Shown piece after piece: positions 54,838 through 64,000 of a DNA stretch of 64,000 nucleotides. Position 1 is the stretch's first letter. The number at the start of each line of letters is the position of its first letter. Under the pieces are notes generated by a model. It searched no databases, was not told where the DNA came from, and saw only the letters and a program-made list of their open reading frames with translations. The stretch spans positions 7,820,541 through 7,884,540 of the forward strand of contig JAGGNK010008670.1 in NCBI GenBank assembly GCA_017590115.1, given 5' to 3'. Origin of the DNA: Montifringilla adamsi. Its lineage: Eukaryota; Chordata; Aves; Passeriformes; Passeridae. The position numbers were made by a program, and so were the translations under genes.

Positions 54838-57800
54838 CTGAAAAGGAGGACATGGGCATTGTCACTACAATATGTCTATAGGATCTTTCATCTACAGTCT
54901 CAAGGTTCTTTGTTAAAAGCCTGGAATAAAATAAAATATAAAATCACAATTCTACTGCTCTCCTAATTCCTTCACAAAAGGCAAGGGTGTAACTGGTGAA
55001 ATGGTGTGTAACTGTAATATGTGCCTGGCTTTGTTTTTATTTTGAATCACAGGACATGCCAGTGAAAGGAGAGCCATTGTTGGGCTGGTGAGGTGAAGGA
55101 GCAGCAATTACCAAACTCCCTTTACACCACAGCAAAGAATCCTGAGGTTGAAAAAGGATTTCCTTCATTTAAACAAACTGACCAAAAAAATCAAAAGAGA
55201 TCAGTAACTCAGAATAAAGTGCTGCTAGCTCTCTATCACAGATCCCCAGGGAACGGCTGTGCCAGATTTTGCTTTCTTCTGCTACTAGAAGAAAAGCAGG
55301 ACACATTTGGTAAATTATATTTAAGGATGGACAAATATTAGTCTGAATTGTAAACCTTTGATCTTCAGAGTTGCTCAGATTCAGCTTTTCCAGTGCAACC
55401 TGTTTGGGTGTTAGGTCAGAACCAAAGCTGTGACTGGATAACTTTTAGTGCTGATTTGGCTGAAATCTTGCCAGAGCAGCCCTTCCTGCAGCTTTTGGAG
55501 CCAGCTGTGAAATATGATGAAGGCAGTAATGGTTCATGAAATTTTAATGTTTTCAAATCTATGCCAGAAGCACAGCCCTGATGCTGGTCTCCATCCAAAG
55601 TCTGTCCATGCCAGGATCAAAGCTGTCCTGCAGGCACACCCTGTGTATGAGACACTTGGGCTCACTGTAAAGCAGCCAGCCTGAGTACTGGTAGCCATAG
55701 AAGTTGGATGGGAGATTCAAGTTCTGCTCAGATAGGGGAAAACAATTAAGCCAAGGAATGCTGCTGTGCCTGACTAGCTCTGACACCCAGGCACCAAATT
55801 TCAGGTTAGCTCAGCCATGTCACCAGAGACTGCAGCACAGACATGCACTCAGATGAGTTCTTCAACACAGAAGTGCACTTTTTATCACATTTATTTTTGC
55901 TATCACATTCTTTTTCAGTATGGAGAAGAAAACAAACAAACCAGTAACACATTTTCTCTATTACCTGCATTGCTGCTCTTAATCATGCTGTTACTGTCCC
56001 CCTCTGCTGGCTGCAATATGCTGGAGGGAACCCAGTCGCTTTTCTCAGAGACCAGTTTCTTCACTAACCTGAAACTCAGAGAACAGTCAGTGAATTTTCC
56101 TACATTTCTCTTCCCCGGGTTGTGTTTCTTAGCATGTTGGGCTATTATTTCCTGAGCTAGGGAAGAAGGCAGAGGGCCCAGGGCAGCCCTACAGGTATCC
56201 ATACAGAATCACTGTGTTGGAAGAGACCTTCAAGATCATTGAGTCCAACCCAGCCCTAACACCTCAGCTAAACCCTGGCACCCAGTGCCACATCCAGTCT
56301 TTTTTAAAACACATCCAGGGATGGTGGCTCCCCACCTCTCCGGGCAGACCATTCCAGTACTTTATCACTCTTTCCATCAAAAACTGTTCCCTAATATATA
56401 ACAACCTATATTTCCATCTTTTCCAGGAGGTTCTGGCTGTCCCAGCTGTCCAGTTCTCTCTCTCTGCCATACTCACCATTGGCCATTCTCTCCTTCCTGC
56501 ACAAACTGCACTAAATCTCCATCCTCAAGAGTAAGAGAATCTGGGAAACAGCTGTCAAAGCTGCCTTCGACCCGGAAGAGATTGCTCCCCTAAAATGAAA
56601 GAAACAAAGCACCAGAAACAATCACTATGGATGAAAGAACACTGTGCAAGAGGTTTTAGTTAAATACTGAATTAGGTGTTTCAGGCTGGCAGATATTTCT
56701 TCTGTAGGCAATTGTGTTTTATCATGCCCAGGTTAAATATTACTCAAAATTTGGATAGATCTGTTCTCTGCATTTAGACTTTAGGCTTAACCCACCAGCC
56801 ATTATTCTGATATAAAAATTGTGTTTGTGACACCAGGTGAAGTTATCTGGAAAAGTGTGAAATTACTTTTTTAAAGACTCAGAGTTTTCCTTCACTTTTG
56901 TAGCAGGCAAAGTGACAGCTTACAAGTATGGGTGACATGTTACGATCCTCATCCTGATCAACAAAATCTTGTAATAATCTTCCAACACCCCAGATGAAAT
57001 TTCCATTTACTATATTCCCACACATCCATGGATTTAAGCTAGTATGAACCCAAACTTTGCAGGTTACATTGTGATCCTTAAAGAGAAGGAAGTTGTGCTG
57101 GGAAAGGGCAGTGTAATTTTAAAAAGCAATTACATTGTTAGGGTTGGTCTCTTCCTCCAAATCAGAAGAGTTGGAGAGTTCATCCATGCTGGAAGGGATG
57201 GCTTCAAAATCTTCAAATGTGTCTAGAGAAGGCATTTGTCTGCTGGGCCAACCTTTTCAAAAGACATAAACCAGAAAGAGTTAGCCATCAGACATTAGAC
57301 TCTTTGATAATCAGTCTGTAAAATAAATGTCACAGGCTCACTTCCCATTCTTCCACTTACCAAATTGCTGGTACTTTTTTATAGCTTATTCCATGGTTTT
57401 GCCATAAAAATTATGTCACAGCCATTATTCTGTCTCTAAAAACCTGTGCCACTCACTGTCCCTGGTGTGAGAGCAGTGTGTGTGGCTGCAGCGTTCACAC
57501 CCATGGATATTTCCAGTGCTCAGCACTGCTCAATCCCTTCAGTTCAGGAGGTACAAAAAAACAAGGACCAGGAATCTTCCAGCAAATGATAACTTGTACT
57601 GACATGACTTTCAGAAGGCCATGATGATTCAGTTTCCAGCTTACCTTTGTTTAAGTACAAAGCCATGGAATTTTTGTTGACTTCTTATCTCCATCTCACC
57701 CCAAGGTGATATTACTACCTGAGGAATTTACAAGACTATATGCTGGAGCAGGCTGCAATTGCAGGGAAGGGACAGAGGAAACAGCAAGGCACAAAGACAG

Positions 57801-60800
57801 CCAGGGGGGTGAGGAGAGATCTCAGTCATATTTGTGCTGTTACCTGTCTCACTGCATGATTTTCACCAGAACCACCCCAACCCAGTGGAATGGACTCAGC
57901 GAGAGATTTCCAGCCCAAGCTCAACAGCCAGTCTCGCTTCACCTAGAAAGGCAGGTCCATAGGACGTGTCCTTAGGGAAACTGAGGCAGAGCCTTATGAG
58001 ACCTATCTGCCTGAGGCTGCCATGGTGCAAAAGTAGCTCAGGCTCTTGTGCAGATGGCAATCGTCTGCACTTTCCTGCACTTGATGCCTGTCCCTTTTCT
58101 GGTGGAATGGGGATGACTACAGTCCAGCTCAGAGGAAACAGACCTTGCATCTACCAAATGATTCTGCAGCCCTGACAGATACAAGCTGAATGCAGTCAGT
58201 CAATTTACCATGTGCCTTCCTAATTAGTGTACCTGCTGGGCATTAGCTGATTCACAGGGACTTGGGTTGAGCAGATGCTGACCCAAGTTCTTTACATCCT
58301 GTGGGCCATTGCTCTCAACAAAGCGAAGCTCTGACCACAAGGCATGGAGACAGATGCTCCCACAGTGGGATTATGCACATCCCAGCACACTCAATCCACA
58401 CCAAATCCTGGCCTGAGGCAATACAAAACCCAAGCCAGGCAGTTCAGGCGGTAAACAGAAAAGTGACCTGATCTGGGAGAAAAAGGTTTATTAATTGGTT
58501 TATTTAATCCCTCCCCATGCACATCCTCCCCGCTATAAGCACTGGTTGGTGCAACACATGGTCATGCAGCTCTGCAGCCCCTTCTGCTACCCGGGGACTG
58601 TCTGCTCCAACAACTGCAACCCAGTTTCAAGGGACACAGGGACCTTCTTCCAGCACAGCTGCATCCCCAGCTATGCCCCCACAGGTATGGTCGGGTCATC
58701 TGTGCTTTTAAAGGTGTAAACCAGCCTCTGAAGTGACACTGTCCTGTACCAGTTTATTCACACCAGCAATACTAGCAAGGGTCTAAACATACAAGAATAT
58801 GCTGATTCTAATTCACTTCAAACTGCTACTGCAATTTTAGTTCAAATTCACAGACTGGACTACAAACACCAAGAGAAAAATATATCCCTCTACCCCATCA
58901 GACAAAGCTTCTACAGTCTTTTGTCACTGTCATTTAGAAACCTCACCAGCAAGAATTCCTTACAAATACATGCATCAGCCTCCCTCTTCCATACAAATCA
59001 CTATTCTAATTTCAGAGACTAAGAAACAGTTTGTTTCTCATGCTTAATTCTTATAAAATAAGACATCAAATTCGGAGCTCTCTTGCTTTCAATTAAAATA
59101 ATTATTTTCAGCCTGACCTCAGAAAACCAGAATCTGGGGCATTGTTTCTAAGCTTGTGATCCAAGCTTGTTCTTTCATTGTTTTGATGGGAAATAATATT
59201 CACCAAAAGAGAAAACTCTCCTTATAATAAAGAGAGTAAATATTATCATAAATTTAGTTTGCACTCTCAAATTGAGTTTACCAATACTTTAATTTTGTTT
59301 ACCTGTCTGTGAAGCAGATCTAGGTACGGATCTCGTGGTGGAACCGGCATTACATTTAGTCTGGGCCAAAATGGTGTTCTCAAAAGCATCTGTGACAGGA
59401 AGTACAATTTGTGTCTTCAAGGTGAAATAGTGACCAGACAACCAGTACAAAGTGAATTCCTGCATCACCTCTGCAACTGACAGTCTCTTTAACAAACAGG
59501 TGGACTGGGGTCCAACAGTTATAAAAGAGGAGACACATGACCAGCACAAATGAGTGAAAGGACAGCAGCATTCCACAGAAAAACTGTAAGTCTGAGAAGG
59601 ACAGAGAACAGTGAAATGAATCAAACAGAAGTATTGATGTTAATTAAGGAAGACAATTCCTGAGTGAACAGTGCAATGTTCTATTTCATTACAGCTTCTT
59701 TACCCATTTTTAAACATATTTTCCTTGCAGCTTTTCAAATCATTTTGTAGGTGATAATTCATGGTTTTGATCCTAATCCATACAGCAGCAAAAGGGGACC
59801 AGGGAGACCAGAAATTAATGATTTCACCCTTGATGAATGCAACAGGATTTTGGGGGTGGGTGAGTCCCTTGTGTTATTACCTCAGTCAGAGCCCTGGCAA
59901 TAGCAGCAATATCTTCTGGTAAAGGAGTGATAATGTTCATTGTTTCCTACTTAAAGATACTTAAAGATGCTGTGCAGCAGTACCTTGTTTATAACCTGTG
60001 AGGAGCAAGTCAGTTCTATGCTGCAGATAGCTCTTGCACCTTGAAATCCCCTCTGCCCCTGCAGCCACAGGGGATGCTGAGATCAGGCCATCTGTCAGCG
60101 AGGGAAGCAAGGCATAAACCCCACACTTTGAGTGGTGCTGGGTGCCAGGATGGTTTGAAACATACTGTCAGGGGTCACTGGCAAAAGGAAATATTTTGCA
60201 AACAGCAAAACTACTTCTGCTGTCTCTAAATTGTTTCTTCCAACATCTCTGTTCCTCTTCTGCTGGGAGTGCCATGGGGGATAGCTCTGATATTTGACCA
60301 GTTCCATCACTGACCTGTTCACTGGCTCTTCCTACCAAGTTTTTGTGCAGAACAACACAATGCTATGAAAGGAGTCCTCAGCACACATCTCTCTTCTGCC
60401 TGTCCTGCAGCAGAGGTACCTGGCTCCTTGTGTCCCTCTAAGGCAAATGGTCTGGGGAAGGGGAAGGCTAACAATGGAAGCTGGTGATCTTCCAGTGGCT
60501 GAGGAACAACATCCCAATTTAACTCTTTGGTACTGTTTATTAAACAGCAATTTATTAATCTGCTGCAACAAATTGGTGGAAATTCTGCTTGTCTGAAATG
60601 AAACACTGCACCTGAAATGGCTATTAATACACAGTCTAGCCTCCCCTGTCTTTATGCACGTAGCTCCTGCTCCTCTCATTAAGGGTAGACACCAACAAGG
60701 GAAGAGGGATGCAGGTGGAGGTGAAAAGGAGCCCCTTAGCTCCCTGCTGCTGCTCCCTATGGAAGGAGGCACAGCCAGGCAGAAAATCCAGATCCAGGTG

Positions 60801-62891
60801 ACAGTCTAGAGCTTTACTTCCCAAAACAGGCAGAGAACTGGGAATTTAATTCAGGCCCATGCCTAGGTGAATATGAGTGCAGGGGACAGGCAAGGGAGTA
60901 ACAAGCTGCCTTTAACCCAGTTATGCAGATAAACTGACCCCAAGCCCCTAATGGACTCCAGTGTCACCCACCAGCTGTGATGAGATGTGAGTTCAGTGAA
61001 TAATATCAAATGAGGTTTTCATGCAGGATGGAAATACTCCTACCTTCAAACCCCAGGGGAGTTGGGTCACTCTTTATTTCATGTCTCTTGACTTTAACTG
61101 CAGGAACAAGGGGACCTGTGTGGAGTTTATAGAGTCACAAGGCTGTAAATAGTGTTAAAGAAGAAACTTGCTTTCCTACCACCTAAAAACACTAACTACC
61201 TAACACTTTTAATTTCACCCAGAAGAATGACCAACCCTTGGGTTCTAGGTGGTGAAGATACACACTTCTGTGAAGTGGATAGGGAGCAGACCCCTTTTGT
61301 CAAAAGACATGGAGACATCACAACAAAAGAATCTGCTTCCCTTCGGGTCTCACAGATGTTGCCTCTCTCTCTTGCCCAGGAGATGGCACTAAGGCAGCAG
61401 ACCCACAGTCCCAGCCTTCAGCCGTGAGCCTGGCAGGACACAGCCCACAAAGCCAACGCTTCTGACCCACAGAAGTGGGGGACACCAGCCACAGGTCCGT
61501 GTGCAGCCCCTCTCCTGTGCCCGACTGCAGATGTGGGGAGAGCTGAACTGTCAGGAGGGAGGGTCAGACACAGCAGCCTCAGAAGTGATGACCACAACAC
61601 GCTGGCTAGGTCTGCATCTGGGCTGATGCTGAGACAAGACTCAGGCTTCACTTATTTTGTCATCTGAAATATTTTCTTAAAGCAGATGCTGTAACTAAAA
61701 AACTTAATTGAAAAGCACTGATTCTGTTTTCGAGCTTTGAAAGTCATTGCAGAAGTAGCTTTCTCAGTATCCCAAGGGATTGCCAACAGTCTTTTGGCAG
61801 ACAGGATTCTAGGATAGGACTTTTTTGATATGAAACTGTAACAAATTTTAACTTTCATTGCAATTCACACATGCTCTCTTTGATAAACCACACTAAAGAA
61901 CAACCCTTGGCTGCCCATTTTCTTTGTAGATATGTGCTTCTTTATGTTCCCCAGCTTTGAAAAGAATTATTAGGAAATTACTCAGTCTTCCCACAATTTA
62001 GCAACTGATCATGTATTTCTGAGTTGTTGCTGAGGGCAAAAAGCTGTAATAACCTCTTCTCATGTGCTATGCCCATCACTTCCATGTGAGGAGGTTCTAG
62101 TGCTGTGATCTAAGGGTGCTGTCAAAGAAACATTTTTAGGTAGTGAGACTCACATCCTTCCTCTGCCCATCAACCCCACTGTGCCCTCATTCCCTGACAG
62201 CCTCATTGCAGCCAGGAATGGGGCTCATATCCTTCACAGCTGTTGAGAAGGCAACAGACACTGAGCAACCTTCTTCCTGGCAAGTATAGAGCAAAGATTT
62301 TTGTAAAAAATTAATTCTGCCCTTTTGTCTTCTATTTTGATTTGTGAATTGCCCTGAAAATCTTAACCTTGCAAATCAGTTCCTCCAATCCACTCCAGGA
62401 ACTGCCAAAAGGTAGTATATTCAGAATGCCATGTAAAACCATATGTTCTGTTGTCAAAATTATCCCTGATATGTAGGCTTATGTGCCCACAATGCTACTG
62501 GAAACCCTACATCAGCCAAAATTTAATCAAATTTTCATGGACACCAGCAACACTTTTTGAAGCCTACAATGGAGAAACTGGGAAGAGTCACTCTGTGTGC
62601 TGACAGCACACCTTAATACACATTCAAAATATCCTGGCCTACCTCCCTGCAGGTGCTACACTGGTGCTGACTCTTCTGCTGGAACCTCCTGCCTTTGCAA
62701 AAACTGAGCCTGAGGTGCTCACTCTGTGAGCAGCATTTGGCAGTGAATGTGCCAGGCAGCAGGCAGGGAGAGGGGGAGCTGAGCAAGCAGCAGGACAGTA
62801 CCTTTGGTGACAGCAGAAGCATTAACTGTGGTGCTGATGGAGGAGGCTAGGGAAAAGCGACGGGTAACTTCTCTGTCCTTAGACTCTGGAT
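54737..62891 (-). CDS. MCF2L2: DBL-family RhoGEF, C-terminal six coding exons with SH3 domain (MCF2L2 position; 5' part outside)
   Basis: Six phase-compatible exons code the last about 204 residues. The first three give a Ser/Thr/Arg-rich linker after the (unseen) PH domain, then an acidic stretch (SSDLEEETNPNN). The next two make an SH3 domain whose end is clear: LTLEDGDLVQFVQEGENGQ, W, then SEKSDWVPSSIL, with the ALYDY motif replaced. A Ser/Glu-rich tail of about 50 residues ends at TGA. This is the layout of the MCF2/DBS family (SEC14-like, spectrin repeat, DH, PH, SH3), which activates Rho GTPases. MCF2L2 is chosen over its paralogues because of gene order next to LAMP3. The catalytic DH and PH exons lie beyond the right edge. 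Length and end against the human protein were not checked. Confidence 0.8.
55965..56068 (-). CDS. MCF2L2: MCF2L2 exon, end of SH3 domain
   Basis: LVKKLVSEKSDWVPSSILQP then AEGDSNSMIKSSNA. The WVPSSIL motif is the SH3 C-terminal strand that forms part of the proline-ligand groove. Confidence 0.9.
56206..56425 (-). mobile_element. CR1 LINE fragment inside a short MCF2L2 intron
   Basis: The plus strand carries CR1 blocks in order: AATCACTGTGTTGGAAGAGA, AAGATCATTGAGTCCAACCC, AAAACACATCCAGGGATGG, and a TCCCTAATAT block near 56390. The intron is only 408 bp (56069-56476), so the element makes up about half of it and ends about 50 bp from the SH3 exon's donor. Left and right limits are approximate. 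Confidence 0.85.
56477..56589 (-). CDS. MCF2L2: MCF2L2 exon, first part of SH3 domain
   Basis: GSNLFRVEGSFDSCFPDSLT then LEDGDLVQFVQEGENGQ and the first two bases of Trp. The ELxx/GDLVQ core and the following Trp are typical SH3 features. Confidence 0.9.
57134..57252 (-). CDS. MCF2L2: MCF2L2 exon, acidic linker
   Basis: WPSRQMPSLDTFEDFEAIPS then SMDELSNSSDLEEETNPNN. The acceptor TTTTGAAAAG|GT was chosen because it restores phase; a second AG 13 bases inside would break it. Donor AAT|GTAATT is weak. Confidence 0.72.
59303..59389 (-). CDS. MCF2L2: MCF2L2 exon, linker
   Basis: AFENTILAQTKCNAGSTTRS then VPRSASQT, phase 1 in and out. Acceptor TTCCTGTCACAG, donor ACAG|GTAAAC. Confidence 0.8.
59390..62801 (-). 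other. MCF2L2 intron between linker exons
   Basis: 3.4 kb. An exon-like open stretch at 59881-59946 is discussed in the findings. Otherwise nothing recognised. Confidence 0.6.
62802..62891 (-). CDS. MCF2L2: MCF2L2 exon, Ser/Arg-rich linker
   Basis: PESKDREVTRRFSLASSIST then TVNASAVTK, phase 1 in and out. The RRFSLAS stretch looks like a basophilic kinase site (RRxS). Acceptor CTGTTCTCCCAG, donor AAAG|GTACTG. Confidence 0.8.
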
Positions 62892-64000
62892 CTGGGAGAA
62901 CAGACAGATGCAATGCAGGGCAGGGTTAGAGGTTAATAAGCACTGGGGGTAAAAGATGTTCAAAGCAAAGCAGCAGCTGGAAAAGGGTAAAGAAAAGAAA
63001 GGTTGCTCCTCTAAAACAGAGAGAAAAAAATACCCTCAACAAGGTGAAAAGCACAGAATGTGTTATTATGAACATATTTTCAAAGCAATTCCAATTACAC
63101 CAATTTTAATACTTCAGAAAAGAGCCATGCCAATTATTATTTTAGCAACCAACTAGTGTCCAAGTACAGCTACAAAACACAGAGAAATGAGCATGATGAC
63201 TGGAATGGGGCGTGCGTCTACAGATGAGGTTTGGATCATTTTAGACACTGAACTGCTTGTTCGGTGATGACTGACCTGAAATACACTGAAAAACAAGCAT
63301 AAATGATGGTTTGGAGTTCACATTTGTCATTTCTAAAATGTAACTGTGCAAATGCCTGAAAATAATCTCTGAGTTTCTGTCTTTACCAGTGCAAACCAGC
63401 TTGGAGAAAGTGAAGGCTACATAGTGGTTTTTTGTTTCCTTATTTAGCATCCTGCCTTTTCTCTAAGTTTGCTCAGGAGTAAAGACAACGATTCCCCACA
63501 TTTTACTATGAGATGTGCTGAAGTTGTGCCCACCCCAAGGAATATGAACTTGGCTCTACAAACCAGGATGGTAATGCTGACCCAAGGGTGGGGAGATGCA
63601 GGGTGCTTTGAGTGTGGACTTGGATACACTTTGGTTCCAGCCCTGGGACGGCTGCCCCAGAGATCTCTGCTCTGATGGAGTGCAGGATGCTGAAGTTTCT
63701 TCTCCAGACATCAGCATTTCTTTAACTAAAACACCAAAGTGATTATATACAACATTTTTCCTGCCTATCATATCCAGCCTAGGTAGACAATTCAGTATTT
63801 CTCTGAGAATCCATGCTCCACTGGCAGTTGATACCCAATCTTGTTTCCACCCTAGTTAGTTGGGGTATTTTATTGTTTAGACCTTCATTTTTATGTGCTC
63901 TGGACAGGAGCAGACACAGCAGACCTGAACCAAAGTACACTCAGCTCAACACACCATCCTTCACCATGGCCAAAACAAAACAAAAACCTTTAGACAAAGT
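62892..64000 (-). other. MCF2L2 intron running off the right edge
   Basis: 1.1 kb upstream of the first visible linker exon. No PH-domain exon or repeat recognised. Confidence 0.6.

Noticed and set aside
55559..55786. 75-codon minus frame between the last two MCF2L2 exons
   Set aside because: No splice sites in phase with either neighbour and no family similarity.

Overview
The window is vertebrate nuclear DNA, almost certainly avian. Four things point to this: multi-exon genes with GT/AG introns, two CR1-type LINE fragments (about 30.04-30.26 kb and 56.21-56.43 kb), an endogenous-retrovirus LTR of a type I associate with bird genomes (6.58-7.13 kb), and compact introns. A songbird is my guess, not a proof. 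The species cannot be read from the sequence.

Four genes, all on the minus strand, match the gene order of human 3q27 (DCUN1D1, MCCC1, LAMP3, MCF2L2). From left to right: (1) 1-1.4 kb, the 5' end of a gene placed as DCUN1D1, with a CpG-rich promoter and a first exon whose only coding triplet is the ATG. (2) 1.6-10.98 kb, intergenic, with an endogenous retroviral remnant at 5.88-7.13 kb and an ancient MIR-like SINE near 8.1 kb. (3) 10,986-29,555, a complete 19-exon MCCC1. I resolved every exon; the phases chain without a break to a 709-residue protein. (4) 29.2-29.7 kb, the CpG-rich MCCC1 promoter. (5) 30-36.7 kb, intergenic with one CR1 fragment. (6) 36,744-49,887, a complete 6-exon LAMP3 encoding 430 residues. 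(7) 50-54.7 kb, intergenic with short tandem repeats and hairpins. (8) 54,737-62,891, the last six coding exons of a DBL-family RhoGEF placed as MCF2L2. They carry a C-terminal SH3 domain, and the gene runs off the right edge.

The genes do not form a pathway. DCUN1D1 is a cullin neddylation co-E3, MCCC1 is the biotin subunit of mitochondrial leucine catabolism, LAMP3 is a lysosomal membrane glycoprotein of activated dendritic cells, and MCF2L2 is a Rho-family exchange factor. They are linked by old chromosomal linkage only.

I found no undescribed biological system. The most notable points are the retroviral remnant with a recognisable primer-binding site and very unequal LTR copies, a CR1 fragment inside a 408-bp coding intron, the LAMP3 promoter motifs, a few perfect hairpins and tandem repeats, and several exon-like open frames that do not fit their gene's phase. 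Gene identities rest on protein similarity recalled from known families and on gene order; no search was run.
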